Shown: positions 37,221 through 46,547, counted from the first letter of the stretch. The stretch: 64,000 nt of DNA from Serratia plymuthica (GCF_018336935.1 NZ_CP068771.1:62001-126000), one strand, 5' to 3'. A program made the numbers and translations. Notes: a model not told the origin generated them from the sequence alone.

Positions 37221-37436
37221 TTGAATAAACACCCATACAACATCCCCAGCCACCTGATAATTTTTCCGAAGGAGGCGACAACTGACATGGGGGGACCTGG
37301 CCAAAGTGTCGACTTTGAGCTGACCTATGCTTTGCTGAAAGATGCTGAACAGGTGAAAGTGTATCAGGACAAGATCAAGACGCTGCAGGGGAGCAATCAG
37401 CCCAAACTGGTTGAGACGCCTATCGCGGTAGAATAG
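37221..37436 (+). CDS. Short unrecognised frame ending at a terminator
   Basis: 71 codons. The last ~47 (from GGPGQSVDFELTYALLKDAE) look like natural coding sequence and run into a strong terminator at 37462; the first part overlaps IS-derived DNA and is unlikely to be original. Probably the 3' end of a gene whose front was removed by the adjoining ISs. Function unknown. Confidence 0.3.
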   Translation: MNKHPYNIPSHLIIFPKEATTDMGGPGQSVDFELTYALLKDAEQVKVYQDKIKTLQGSNQPKLVETPIAVE

Positions 37437-37461
37437 TCGTCAGTGGGAATTGTACCGATCG

Positions 37462-37490
37462 CGGGCCAACCTTGTTGGCCCGTTTTTTTT
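37462..37490. terminator. Strong hairpin terminator before the lacI-type gene
   Basis: CGGGCCAAC and TTGGCCCG form the stem, followed by eight Ts on the plus strand. Confidence 0.8.
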
Positions 37491-37510
37491 CCGGCGGCGC
37501 CGGCAATCGC

Positions 37511-38464
37511 TTAACGTTTGTGTCTGTCCGGGATAATCAAATCCCCGCGCAGCACGCAGGCACCGAGCATATCCCGGGTTTTCTCCGTCAACCAACTGAC
37601 GATGCGCGCCGCCATGGCGTCCATTGAATATTCGATGGAGGGGATCGCCGGAATGCCGGGTAAATGCAGCGAACCGGCCAGGCTAAAGACCATAATGTCG
37701 TCCGGTACGGATTTATTGAACGCCTGTAGCTGAGTAATCACCCGCTGTGCCTCCTGCTCGTCCGCCACCAGCAGCGCGTTGAAATTGAGCGTGGTGGCGT
37801 TATTGAGCAGTACCTGTACCGCGACGGAAGAGGTGGTCGAATCCATAAACACCAGGTTGCGATTGAACGGCAAAAAGTTGTTTTCCAGGGCAAGCTTGTA
37901 ACCGAGCAGCAGTTGATCGGCAGAGCCGCCGGCATCCGGATGGATCAAGGCTATTTGGCGTCTGCCTTGGCTAATCAGGTAATTGCAGGCGCTTTCGGTG
38001 GCGAAAGCGTGGTCGAACTGAATGCTGTTGGGCGTGTCGGCCTCAACGCAATCGACCAGGATCACGTTGTCATTCGGGATGTTGAGCGGGAAACGGGCAC
38101 CGATAATCAGCACGTCGTCGCACAACCCGCAGGTGAGTTCGTCCAGCGCGTTCATTACGCCCGCTTTGGTGTTGGCGAAACGCAGCAGCAGATGCTTTTG
38201 ATGCTGGCTGAGCTGTTTTTCCAGCGCATAAAGATAACCTGTGGTCTGGTTAATGTTCTCCTGCGCGCAGATAACCCCGATGCAGCCCGTCGATTGGCTA
38301 AGCAATGATTGCGCGATCACATTGGGCCGATAATTGAGCTCTTCTGCTGCCTGCAATACCGCGAGACGGCTGGCTTCCTTAACGCCGCGCGATCCACTCA
38401 ACACCCGTGAGACTGTGGCTTTTGACACCCCAGCTAAACGTGATACATCGTTGATTGTTGACAT
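37511..38464 (-). CDS. LacI-family repressor of the beta-glucoside operon
   Basis: 317 residues, AscG-like. Helix-turn-helix INDVSRLAGVSKATVSRVLS and hinge helix NYRPNVIAQSL, then the periplasmic-binding-like sensor domain. Divergent from the PTS operon, with two ATGGAAA-type palindromes in the 297-bp intergenic region, one near each promoter. Probably represses the operon until a beta-glucoside or its phosphate appears. Confidence 0.88.
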   Translation of the reverse strand: MSTINDVSRLAGVSKATVSRVLSGSRGVKEASRLAVLQAAEELNYRPNVIAQSLLSQSTGCIGVICAQENINQTTGYLYALEKQLSQHQKHLLLRFANTKAGVMNALDELTCGLCDDVLIIGARFPLNIPNDNVILVDCVEADTPNSIQFDHAFATESACNYLISQGRRQIALIHPDAGGSADQLLLGYKLALENNFLPFNRNLVFMDSTTSSVAVQVLLNNATTLNFNALLVADEQEAQRVITQLQAFNKSVPDDIMVFSLAGSLHLPGIPAIPSIEYSMDAMAARIVSWLTEKTRDMLGACVLRGDLIIPDRHKR

Positions 38465-38561
38465 CTTTCTCTCCTGACAGACCCAAGCTGCAGCCTGTAA
38501 AAAACCATCCGGTAATGGCTCACATTATCGCCGCCAGCAGTATAACCTTTTTCTTTTTTTC

Positions 38562-38580
38562 ATGGAAACCGATTTTCCAT
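38562..38580. promoter_or_regulatory. LacI-type operator 1
   Basis: Perfect inverted repeat ATGGAAA, spacer CCGAT, TTTCCAT, 98 bp upstream of the repressor start. Confidence 0.7.
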
Positions 38581-38654
38581 AGCATCTCAAAACCTCTCGG
38601 GGTGAGGCAAAAATATGTGATGCAAATCCAATAAAAAACCCTTGCACTGCCTAG

Positions 38655-38676
38655 ATTATGATGAGTATCACACTTC
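38655..38676. promoter_or_regulatory. Possible CRP site
   Basis: ATTATGATGAGTATCACAC: a TGA-N6-TCACA arrangement with one good half, about 87 bp before the PTS start. Catabolite control would be normal for such an operon. Confidence 0.4.
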
Positions 38677-38688
38677 CATTCTGACCCA

Positions 38689-38706
38689 ATGGAAAACGGT
38701 TTCCGT
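38689..38706. promoter_or_regulatory. LacI-type operator 2
   Basis: ATGGAAA, spacer ACGG, TTTCCGT, 56 bp upstream of the IIB start. Matches operator 1 in both arms with one mismatch. Confidence 0.7.
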
Positions 38707-38761
38707 ATGATATCCAATCATTCCCGCATTCAGGTTATTTACTCGTTGAGGATGGTTGTCG

Positions 38762-39076
38762 ATGTACAAAATTATGCTGTGTTGTTCTGCCGGGATGTCT
38801 ACCAGCCTGCTGGTCAGAAAAATGGTCGAGGCGGCGGATGAAAGGGGGTTGCCGGTCGAGATCGACGCCTATGGCGTAGCCGAGTTCGATACGCAGTTTC
38901 CACGCTATCAGGTGGTGCTGCTGGGGCCGCAGGTAAAATATATGCTTAAAACACTGTCAGAAAAGGCTGCCGTCCAAGGCATACCCGTTCAGCCCATTGA
39001 TCCGATGGACTACGGCATGCAGCGCGGTGAGAAGGTACTGGACTATGCTCTGTCGCTGATCGAAGCGGCGCACTAA
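38762..39076 (+). CDS. PTS lactose/cellobiose-family IIB component
   Basis: 104 residues from the ATG after TGAGGATGGTTGTCG. P-loop IMLCCSAGMSTSLLVRKM carries the phosphorylated cysteine near residue 7; length fits ChbB/CelA-type IIB proteins. Receives phosphate from IIA and passes it to the sugar at IIC. First gene of a five-gene operon. Confidence 0.9.
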   Translation: MYKIMLCCSAGMSTSLLVRKMVEAADERGLPVEIDAYGVAEFDTQFPRYQVVLLGPQVKYMLKTLSEKAAVQGIPVQPIDPMDYGMQRGEKVLDYALSLIEAAH

Positions 39077-39088
39077 AAAGGTGTTCCT

Positions 39089-40417
39089 ATGAGTTCGTTA
39101 TATCAGTCAATGGTTGCCGTCATCGAGCAATCCATCACCCCGCTGGCCGGCCGCCTGGGACAGCAAAAATATGTCATTGCCATACGCGATGGTTTTACCG
39201 CCGCGTTGCCGTTTATGATTATTGGCTCGTTCATGCTGGTCTTTATCTTTCCGCCGTTCTCCGCCGACACCACGAACAGCTTTGCGCGTGGCTGGCTGGA
39301 TTTTTCGCAGACTTATCGCGCACAGCTGATGTTGCCGTTCAACCTGAGTATGGGGGTGATGACCTTCTTTATCTCCGTGGGGATTGGCGCCAGCCTCGGG
39401 CGGCAGTTTAATCTCGATCCGGTGATGTCCGGCTTGCTGGCATTTATGGCCTTTTTACTGGTGGCTGCCCCTTATGCCGACGGTAAAATATCCACCCAGT
39501 ATCTTTCCGGGCAAGGGATTTTCACCGCCCTGATCACCGCAATTTACTCAACCCGCGTTTACGCCTGGCTCAAGCAGAACAACGTCACCATTCGTCTACC
39601 GAAAGAGGTGCCCACCGGCGTGGCGCGTTCGTTCGAGATCCTGATCCCGGTGCTGGTGGTGATTGGTACGCTGCATCCGCTGAATCTGTTTATCGAAGCG
39701 CAAACCGGCATGATCCTGCCTCAGGCGATTATGCATCTGCTGGAGCCGCTGGTGTCCGCCTCGGATTCGCTGCCTGCCATTTTGCTGTCGGTATTGTTGT
39801 GCCAGATTTTCTGGTTCGCCGGCATTCACGGTGCGCTGATCGTCACCGGTATCATGAACCCGTTCTGGATGGCGAACTTGTCGGCAAACCAGGCGGCGCT
39901 GGCGGCCGGGGCGGCATTGCCTCACGTTTATTTGCAGGGGTTCTGGGATCACTATCTGCTGATTGGCGGCGTAGGTTCGACGTTACCGCTGGCTTTCCTG
40001 CTATTGCGCAGCCGCGTTGCCCACTTGCGCACCATCGGCAAGATGGGCGTGGTGCCGAGCTTCTTTAACATCAATGAACCGATCCTGTTTGGTGCGCCGA
40101 TCATCATGAACCCGATGTTGTTCATCCCCTTCGTTTGCGTTCCGCTGGTCAACGCCGTACTGGCCTATACCGCGACGCGTTTGGGATGGCTGGCGCAGGT
40201 GGTGTCGCTCACGCCGTGGACCACGCCGGCGCCCATCGGTGCCTCCTGGGCGGCCAACTGGGCGTTCAGCCCGGTGGTGATGTGCGTCATCTGTATGGTG
40301 ATGTCTGCTCTGATGTACTTGCCGTTCCTGCGTGCTTACGAGCGCTCTTTAATGAAAACCGAAGAGCAAAAAGTGCAGAACGGGGCACCGCTGGCCGGAA
40401 CCCTCGGCAACAACTGA
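39089..40417 (+). CDS. PTS lactose/cellobiose-family IIC permease
   Basis: 442 residues with about ten membrane segments. LPFMIIGSFMLVFIFPPF, WFAGIHGALIVTGIMNPFW and the substrate loop FNINEPILFGAPIIMNP are the conserved parts of ChbC/CelB permeases. Transports and phosphorylates a beta-glucoside or diglucoside such as cellobiose. Lies 12 bp after IIB. Confidence 0.9.
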   Translation: MSSLYQSMVAVIEQSITPLAGRLGQQKYVIAIRDGFTAALPFMIIGSFMLVFIFPPFSADTTNSFARGWLDFSQTYRAQLMLPFNLSMGVMTFFISVGIGASLGRQFNLDPVMSGLLAFMAFLLVAAPYADGKISTQYLSGQGIFTALITAIYSTRVYAWLKQNNVTIRLPKEVPTGVARSFEILIPVLVVIGTLHPLNLFIEAQTGMILPQAIMHLLEPLVSASDSLPAILLSVLLCQIFWFAGIHGALIVTGIMNPFWMANLSANQAALAAGAALPHVYLQGFWDHYLLIGGVGSTLPLAFLLLRSRVAHLRTIGKMGVVPSFFNINEPILFGAPIIMNPMLFIPFVCVPLVNAVLAYTATRLGWLAQVVSLTPWTTPAPIGASWAANWAFSPVVMCVICMVMSALMYLPFLRAYERSLMKTEEQKVQNGAPLAGTLGNN

Positions 40418-40437
40418 TATTTATGGAGAAGTGAAGC

Positions 40438-41841
40438 ATGAAATACGAATTTCCCGAGCACTTCTGGTGGGGCAGCGCCAGCTCCGCGCTGCAAACCGAA
40501 GGGGATAGCCGGCAGGGCGGTAAAAGCCCGACAATCTGGGACACTTGGTACGCCAATGAGCCCTGGCGTTTTCATCAGCAGGTGGGGCCGCAGGAGACGT
40601 CAACCTTTTACCGGAACTGGCGCCAGGATATCGCGCTGCTGAAACGGCTCAACCATAACAGTTTTCGTACCTCCCTCAGTTGGTCGCGGCTGATCCCGGA
40701 CGGCACGGGCGAGGTGAATCCGCAAGCGGTGGCGTTCTATAACAACGTGATTGATGAGCTGCTGGCGCAGGGCATCAAACCGTTTATTACGCTGTTCCAC
40801 TTCGATATGCCGATGGCGATGCAGGAGAAGGGTGGCTGGGAAAACCGTGACGTGGTCGCGGCCTTTAGCCGCTATGCGCAGGTCTGTTTTGAACTGTTTG
40901 GCGACCGGGTGATGCATTGGTTTACCTTCAATGAGCCGATTGTGCCGGTCGAAGGCGGCTACCTGTATGATTTCCACTATCCCAATGTGGTCGACTTTAA
41001 GCGGGCGGCGACGGTGGCATACCACACGATGCTGGCGCATGCGTCGGCGGTGCAGGCGTTTCGTGCCGGGCTTTACGCCGGGGAGATCGGGATCGTGCTG
41101 AACCTGACTCCGTCCTACCCGCGTTCGCAAAACCCGGCGGATGTGAGTGCCACGCATCACGCCGACCTGCTGTTTAACCGCAGTTTCCTCGATCCGGTGC
41201 TGCGCGGCGAGTACCCGGCCGAGCTGGTGGCTTTGCTGCAAACCTGGGATCAGCTTCCGGCTTGCCAACCAGGCGATCGGGCACTGATCGCCGAAGGAAA
41301 GATTGACCTGCTCGGGGTTAACTATTACCAGCCACGCCGCGTGAAATGCCGCGACAGCGCCGTAAACCCGCTAGCGCCCTTTATGCCTGAATGGTTATTC
41401 GAAAACTATGAAATGCCCGGTAGAAAAATGAACCCTTATCGCGGCTGGGAAATTTACGAACCGGGTATTTATGACATTCTGACAAACTTGCGCGTTAACT
41501 ATGACAACCCGCGCTGTTTTATTTCCGAAAACGGCATGGGCGTGGAAAACGAACAACGCTTTGTGGAAAACGGCCAAATCAACGATCGCTATCGTATTGA
41601 GTTTGTTTCCGAACACCTTAAATGGCTGCATAAAGGTATTAGCGAAGGCAGTAATTGCCTCGGCTATCACATGTGGACGTTTATTGATAACTGGTCATGG
41701 TGCAACGGATATAAAAATCGCTATGGCCTGGTGCAATTGGATTTAGCCAGCCAGCAACGCGCCGTCAAGAAAAGCGGAGAGTGGTTTGCCGCCACCGCCG
41801 CAGACAATGGGTTTAACGAACTGGAGACAAATGATGATTGA
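40438..41841 (+). CDS. 6-phospho-beta-glucosidase, glycoside hydrolase family 1
   Basis: 467 residues. N-terminal FWWGSASSALQTEG, acid/base glutamate in WFTFNEPIVP near residue 165, nucleophile in CFISENGMGV near 361, and the phosphate-binding end region GYKNRYGLV. Hydrolyses the phosphorylated beta-glucoside delivered by the PTS to glucose 6-phosphate and the aglycone. Overlaps the IIA gene at its stop, suggesting coupled translation. Confidence 0.9.
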   Translation: MKYEFPEHFWWGSASSALQTEGDSRQGGKSPTIWDTWYANEPWRFHQQVGPQETSTFYRNWRQDIALLKRLNHNSFRTSLSWSRLIPDGTGEVNPQAVAFYNNVIDELLAQGIKPFITLFHFDMPMAMQEKGGWENRDVVAAFSRYAQVCFELFGDRVMHWFTFNEPIVPVEGGYLYDFHYPNVVDFKRAATVAYHTMLAHASAVQAFRAGLYAGEIGIVLNLTPSYPRSQNPADVSATHHADLLFNRSFLDPVLRGEYPAELVALLQTWDQLPACQPGDRALIAEGKIDLLGVNYYQPRRVKCRDSAVNPLAPFMPEWLFENYEMPGRKMNPYRGWEIYEPGIYDILTNLRVNYDNPRCFISENGMGVENEQRFVENGQINDRYRIEFVSEHLKWLHKGISEGSNCLGYHMWTFIDNWSWCNGYKNRYGLVQLDLASQQRAVKKSGEWFAATAADNGFNELETNDD

Positions 41842-42136
41842 ATTGGAAGAGGCGGTCATGGAGATTATCGTCAACGCCGGCCAGTCGCGCAGCCTGTGTT
41901 TTGAAGCGTTGCGCGCCGCACGTGAAGGCAACATCAGCGAAGCTAAAGCGCTGTTGCAGCAGGCCGATGGCTTCTCGCGCCAGGCGCATCATATGCAAAC
42001 CAAACTGATCGAGCAGGATGCCGGTGAAGCCCGACAACCTATGACCTTGATTATGGTACACGCGCAGGATCATTTAATGACGTCGTTACTGGCGCGTGAA
42101 CTATCGGAAGAAATTATTCATCTTTACCAACGTTAA
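41834..42136 (+). CDS. PTS lactose/cellobiose-family IIA component
   Basis: 100 residues. Helical IIA of the ChbA type with LEEAVMEIIVNAGQSRSL, an EAKALLQQADGF segment, and the phosphorylated histidine in LIMVHAQDHLMTS near residue 76. The ATG pair at 41831/41834 lies inside the end of the GH1 gene; the GGAG at 41823 favours 41834. Confidence 0.88.
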   Translation: MIELEEAVMEIIVNAGQSRSLCFEALRAAREGNISEAKALLQQADGFSRQAHHMQTKLIEQDAGEARQPMTLIMVHAQDHLMTSLLARELSEEIIHLYQR

Positions 42137-42360
42137 TGACACATTGTTCATTTCAATAAGGGGAAATAATTACGAAGAAAGTTTAATTGCTCTGTACCCA
42201 TATCAATAATAAAGAATCAGCTTGTTTTGGTGATAGCACGGTTTTGTTTTAAAAAAACCAAAACAGGATGGCTGTTATCTAACTATAAACCAGCCCACAC
42301 ATATCATTAAAGCTGCCTTCAGGTGGCTGATAAGATCACGTGTGTACAATTGAGATAACC
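42137..42360. other. Gap between IIA gene and porin gene
   Basis: Contains an inverted repeat (GGTTTTG at about 42240 and CCAAAAC at about 42259) that may attenuate transcription into the porin gene or serve as a separate regulatory element. Confidence 0.4.
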
Positions 42361-43743
42361 ATGAAAATATATAATAAATTGCCAATGGCGTTGGCGGTAA
42401 TGGCCGCGCTTTGCTCTGGATCCGTACTCGCTCAAGAATTTACCCAAGAACAAATCGATGCCATTGTGGCCAAAGCGGTCGATAAAGCCCTGGCGGAACG
42501 GCAGGCGAAAATAGATACCGCCATGAATAAGAAAGCCGATGTCATTACCGAACCGCAAAGCGCCGCACAGTCGCCGGATATGGCGATCCCGTTTGGCGTC
42601 AAATTTTCTGGTTACGCCCGTTACGGCGCGCAGTTCCAGGGCGGCGATCAGAAATTCGTCGGCGTTGACGGCTCCTACAACGGCGCGTCCGCACTGGGCC
42701 GCCTGGGCAACGAAGGCAACGGCGGCGAATTCCAGCTGTCCAAAGCGTTCAAAGGCGATAACGGCGCAATCTGGGATGTCAATGTGATGTTCGACCACTG
42801 GGGTGACGAGGTAAACCTCAAGAAAGCCTATGCCGGCGTCACCAATATTCTGGCCTCGAACCCGAATGCCTATCTGTGGGCCGGCCGCGATTTTCATCAG
42901 CGTCCGCAACAGGGCATCAACGACTATTTCTGGATGACCCACGATGGCCAGGGCGCGGGGGTGAAGAACTTTGATATCGGCGGCGTACAGTTTGACGTCG
43001 CCGCCGTCGCTGCCGTCGAATCCTGTGATCCGAGAGTGGCGGAAGACGAAGCCAACCCGTCGCGTATCACCTGTACCGGTGGTTCAGGAACCGGCGATAA
43101 AGGCAACTACGCGCTGACCTCGAAAATTCACGGTATGAAGGTCGGCCCGCTGGATTTGGAACTGTACGCCAACTATGGCTTCGATTCCAAAGCCGTGGAA
43201 AGCGATGAGCGCCTGAAAGCCTGGCAGGGCGGCGTGGTACTGAGCCATACCGGCGACAAAGGGGTGAATAGAGTCATCGCCCGTTACTCCAACAATGCGG
43301 ATAACAGCGTTTACAACAAAACGGACGAGTTGACGGCGGTTTACGCCAGCTTCGAGGGGAACTACAAGTTTACTCAACAGGCGCAAGTGGAATACCTGCT
43401 CGCCTTCCATGATTACTCCAACGACGCCGACGGCACTGACGATCGCCGCAACTACGGCGCGATTGTGCGGCCGATGTATTGGTGGAACGACGTGCATTCA
43501 ACCTGGCTGGAGGCGGGCTACCAACGAGTAGACTACGACCAGGGCGGCGATAACCACGGCTGGAAACTCACGCTGTCGCAGAATATTTCGATTGCGATGG
43601 GGCCGGAGTTCCGTCCTATGCTGCGCTTCTACGTTACCGGCGGCGAGGTGGATAACAAACATACCGCACGCGTGAACGGTACTGACGACGATACCCAACT
43701 GGATTCGTTCAACGTCGGCGCAATGTGGGAAGCCTGGTTCTGA
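42361..43743 (+). CDS. LamB/BglH-type outer-membrane carbohydrate porin
   Basis: 460 residues. Signal peptide ending GSVLA (about residue 24), a coiled-coil-like stretch (QIDAIVAKAVDKALAERQAK), then the LamB-type barrel beginning GVKFSGYARYGAQFQGG and ending MWEAWF with the terminal Phe typical of outer-membrane proteins. Provides outer-membrane entry for the beta-glucosides used by this operon, as BglH does for bgl. Confidence 0.88.
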   Translation: MKIYNKLPMALAVMAALCSGSVLAQEFTQEQIDAIVAKAVDKALAERQAKIDTAMNKKADVITEPQSAAQSPDMAIPFGVKFSGYARYGAQFQGGDQKFVGVDGSYNGASALGRLGNEGNGGEFQLSKAFKGDNGAIWDVNVMFDHWGDEVNLKKAYAGVTNILASNPNAYLWAGRDFHQRPQQGINDYFWMTHDGQGAGVKNFDIGGVQFDVAAVAAVESCDPRVAEDEANPSRITCTGGSGTGDKGNYALTSKIHGMKVGPLDLELYANYGFDSKAVESDERLKAWQGGVVLSHTGDKGVNRVIARYSNNADNSVYNKTDELTAVYASFEGNYKFTQQAQVEYLLAFHDYSNDADGTDDRRNYGAIVRPMYWWNDVHSTWLEAGYQRVDYDQGGDNHGWKLTLSQNISIAMGPEFRPMLRFYVTGGEVDNKHTARVNGTDDDTQLDSFNVGAMWEAWF

Positions 43744-43750
43744 TCAGTGT

Positions 43751-43780
43751 CCGGAGTGGCCGAATCAACGGTCACTCCGG
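43751..43780. terminator. Hairpin shared by convergent porin and small ORF
   Basis: CCGGAGTG and CACTCCGG form the stem (43751-43758 and 43773-43780). No strong T-run. The stop codon of the small minus-strand ORF lies in it. Confidence 0.5.
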
Positions 43781-43942
43781 TATCACCATCAAGGAAAGTT
43801 GGGTCTGGTTGGCGCGCTCCGCAATGAAGTGGTCAACAAAAATTGGCCACAGCTTTAGAGTTTTTCCAGTATCGATTTTCTGATTCGTTTGGATGATAAA
43901 TCCAGGCATCTGGGTCAGTGAACTACTGGAATGTTGCGTCAT
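43772..43942 (-). CDS. Small unrecognised protein with strong ribosome site
   Basis: 56 residues, beginning MTQHSSSSLTQMPGF and containing KIDTGKTLKLWPIFVDHF; no transmembrane segment. AAGGAGGAACAAGCTGG precedes the ATG at a workable distance, better than most genes in the window. No known family recognised. It could be a true small gene or the end of a vanished one. Convergent with the porin. Confidence 0.4.
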   Translation of the reverse strand: MTQHSSSSLTQMPGFIIQTNQKIDTGKTLKLWPIFVDHFIAERANQTQLSLMVIPE

Positions 43943-44206
43943 CCAGCTTGTTCCTCCTTGTTAATATTTGTCCGACGGCGCCAGGCCTGATTGCTTAATA
44001 AATTAGTGACATGAAATTATTTGAATTATTTTGGCATCAAATGTCTTGATTTGACTTCCTTGCTTACATAAAAGCCTTTTGTCGGAGAAAAAATCGTTGA
44101 GAGCCTACCTTCCCTCTGGGAACGACGGCGGATAAATCCCTGCCTGCTGGCGGTGCGTGTGGTTAGCCATCGGGTTATGTCACGTTAACGGCGGCAGGTC
44201 AGCAAA
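43943..44206. other. AT-rich intergenic stretch left of the IS6-family element
   Basis: Would contain the promoter of the small minus-strand ORF at 43772-43942. No other gene or RNA seen. Confidence 0.3.
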
Positions 44207-44936
44207 CATGGTGTTGCCGTTTATTTAGGCAGCCAACAGATAAAACTGTTCCGCCGGTGATAAATGCCCCCCGCCAAGACGCTGAAGTTGTCCTTTGCGT
44301 ATCATGTGCACTACCTCGATACCCGCCAATATCGTCTGCGCCCGCCGAAATGATTTGAATCCCAACATCAGGCGTATTCGCCGTTTGATATTTCGGTGGT
44401 CCTGTTCAATCAGATTGTTCAGGTATTTACTCTGTCTGACGGTGATGGTTTCATCTTCTGCTTTATCGCCGTTAAGTATGGCCAGTGCCGCTGTGTTGGC
44501 ACCACTTTTATCGATAGTGACCACTTCGGGTTCGCCATGAAGACGAATAGCCTTGCGAAAGAAACGCAGGGCTGCGCCCGCATCCCGTTTGGCAGTCAAT
44601 AGAAAGTCGATGGTCTGGCCGTTAGAGTCCACGGCCCGGTATAGGTATTTCCACTGGCCTCTTATTTTGATATAAGTCTCGCCCATGCGCCAGCGACGAC
44701 CCACGGACCGTTTATGTCGGCGAAAGACCTTATTCAGTAGCGGAACCAGGCGGATGACCCAACGGTGAAGCGTGGAATGGTCAACGGTAATACCGCGCTC
44801 TGCCATCATCTCCTCCAAATTGCGCAGGCTCAGAGCGTAAGCCAGATACCAACGAACACATTGCGCGATGATATCGACGGGATAATGCTGGCGTTTAAAG
44901 GCTTTTCGGCTCAGAGACATGGTTAGGCAACATCGT
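44207..44936 (-). mobile_element. IS6-family insertion sequence, probably inactive
   Basis: About 730 bp with a single transposase gene. TGGTGTTGCC near 44209 and GGCAACATCG at 44927 form the likely inverted ends, similar to the TGTTGC core of IS26-type ends. It truncates the IS4-type remnant on its right. Exact ends uncertain. Confidence 0.65.
44225..44920 (-). CDS. IS6-family transposase with catalytic Asp to Gly change
   Basis: 231 residues, close to IS26/IS1006-type transposases: QHYPVDIIAQCVRWYLAYAL, LLTAKRDAGAALRFFRKAI, VTIDKSGANTAAL (second Asp) and YLNNLIEQDHRNIKRR (Glu) are conserved. The first catalytic position, normally MDETYIKI, is MGETYIKI here (codon GGC), so the DDE triad is broken and the enzyme should be inactive. 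Confidence 0.85.
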   Translation of the reverse strand: MSLSRKAFKRQHYPVDIIAQCVRWYLAYALSLRNLEEMMAERGITVDHSTLHRWVIRLVPLLNKVFRRHKRSVGRRWRMGETYIKIRGQWKYLYRAVDSNGQTIDFLLTAKRDAGAALRFFRKAIRLHGEPEVVTIDKSGANTAALAILNGDKAEDETITVRQSKYLNNLIEQDHRNIKRRIRLMLGFKSFRRAQTILAGIEVVHMIRKGQLQRLGGGHLSPAEQFYLLAA

Positions 44937-44944
44937 AAAAAATA

Positions 44945-45236
44945 GCATGTTATCTGACGACGCCTTAATGCGACAGAACCTTCGACCGGCTGTAGGGTGT
45001 AACTGGCACGACGCCCGAATCCGAAGCACTCACTTTTTCATCGCGGAAGTTTTGTTCTATCTGCATTCTTCTGCTGTACAACTTCATGATTTCTCGGGAC
45101 TTGAAACCATTGGTGCTCGTAAATATCAGCCAAGGCTCCCGACCCGATACCTGCTGTTCTTTCTGAGTTGTTGGATTATGTAACCGTCCTCGTGACCGCC
45201 TGTTTTTACGCTTTTTTTGGGCTTTTTTCTGAAGGT
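44945..45236 (-). pseudogene. IS4-family transposase, C-terminal part
   Basis: Minus strand: KKRKNRRSRGRLHNPTTQKE, REPWLIFTSTNGFKSREIMK, then the YREK-type motif SRRMQIEQNFRDEK, as in IS10/IS4-group transposases. The end is frameshifted and cut off by the IS6-family element. Its upstream half continues at 46554 beyond the inserted IS3 element, with the frames joining exactly when the insert is removed. Confidence 0.75.
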
Positions 45237-45292
45237 TGACCCGTCCTGAATAGCGTTGACACGTTTTCGACTTAAATCCGGAGAACGTGATA

Positions 45293-45508
45293 ATGGCTGA
45301 GTTTAAACGCACACAACGTGACTATCCTTTGTCTTTTAAAATTGCTGTTGTTGAGCAGGTTGAAAAAGGCGAAATGACCTACAAACAGGCTCAACTGCGC
45401 TATGGTATTCAGGGACGTTCGACCGTTCTGACCTGGTTGCGCAAGCATGGCCACCTTAACTGGGCCCCAGGTCTTCCCTCTCTCTCTCCAGCCGGGAGTT
45501 GCCCATGA
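45293..45508 (+). CDS. IS3-family OrfA, first part
   Basis: 71 residues: helix-turn-helix RYGIQGRSTVLTWLRKHGHL typical of IS3-family OrfA. Stops at TGA overlapping the ATG of the next frame (ATGA at 45505-45508), so the second part is probably translated by coupling or frameshift. Confidence 0.7.
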   Translation: MAEFKRTQRDYPLSFKIAVVEQVEKGEMTYKQAQLRYGIQGRSTVLTWLRKHGHLNWAPGLPSLSPAGSCP

Positions 45509-45693
45509 GCCAACCGTCTGCCCCTTTAACTCCTGAGCAAAGGATCAGGGAACTTGAAGAACAGCTTGAGCTGGTCACCCAGAAAGCGGAGTTCCTTGAT
45601 GCTGTCGTTAACGTGCTGAAAAATGACTATGGGATCAGTGTCATAAAAAAGCGGCCAGGCAAGTCCTCACGCAAAAACAGACCCAAAAAATAA
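45505..45693 (+). CDS. IS3-family OrfA, second part
   Basis: 62 residues carrying the coiled coil LTPEQRIRELEEQLELVTQK. It ends PKK-stop over a run of six As near 45684-45689, a good site for the -1 frameshift into orfB that IS3-family elements use. Confidence 0.65.
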   Translation: MSQPSAPLTPEQRIRELEEQLELVTQKAEFLDAVVNVLKNDYGISVIKKRPGKSSRKNRPKK

Positions 45694-46547
45694 CCATTAC
45701 CCGGGTCTGCCAGTTCCTGGGACACAGCCGACAGGCCTGGTATCAGCACAATACACGGCTTAGTAAGCAGCGGGCGCGTGATGTCCGGATCGTCGATTTT
45801 GTTAAAACGATAAGAGTACGTCAGGCGCGTATCGGGACCCGCAAACTGCATTATCTTCTTAATAAACAATCAGATGATGCATTACATGTCGGACGTGACC
45901 GGTTGTTCTCCCTGCTGAAGGAACGCAGGCTGTTGGTGCCAGTCAGACGGGCGTACCATAAAACAACGGGCAGCCATCACCGTTTTCGGTGACACCCCAA
46001 TTTATTAAAAACGGGGCCGGAACAGGTGGTGGTAAGGCGACCAGAACAGGTATGGGTAGCGGATATTACCTATCTTCCAACCCGGAATGGCATGGTCTAT
46101 CTGAGCCTGATAACGTATGCCTGTTCAAGGAAAATTATGGACCATCATGTACACAGCAATCTGCGTACTGACAATGTCGTGCAGGCTCTGAAACAGGCTT
46201 TAAAGCAGAGAAAAACGACTCAGCCGCTGATCCATCACTCGGACCGAGGAATACAATATTGTTCAGCAAGTTATCAGTCAATCCATGAAAGACACGGGCT
46301 AATATGCTCAATGACAGATGGCTATGACTGCTATCAGAATGCATTGGCGGAAAGGGTGAACGGGATACTGAAGACGGAGTTTTTGCTATCACGCCCGGCA
46401 GATCTGGAGCAGGCAAGAAAGATGGTGAGGGAATCGATAGAAATTTACAACAGAGAGCGGCCTCACCAGTCGCTAAAATACAAAACGCCCGATGCAGTGC
46501 ATCAGGCGTTTTACAGGCATAAAAGTGTCAACCTATGCCAGGACTAG
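45694..46547 (+). pseudogene. IS3-family OrfB with an in-frame stop
   Basis: rve-type integrase: VWVADITYLPTRNGMVYLSL, HHSDRGIQY and NALAERVNGILKTEF supply the DDE residues. The frame opens directly after OrfA but has a TGA at 45990-45992 in the segment HHRFR-stop-HPNLLK; a C to T change from CGA explains it. The catalytic half downstream (46026-46547) is intact. Confidence 0.75.

Noticed and set aside
38756-38761. TTG start two codons upstream for the PTS IIB gene
   Set aside because: The ATG at 38762 is better spaced from the ribosome site and gives the usual IIB N-terminus.
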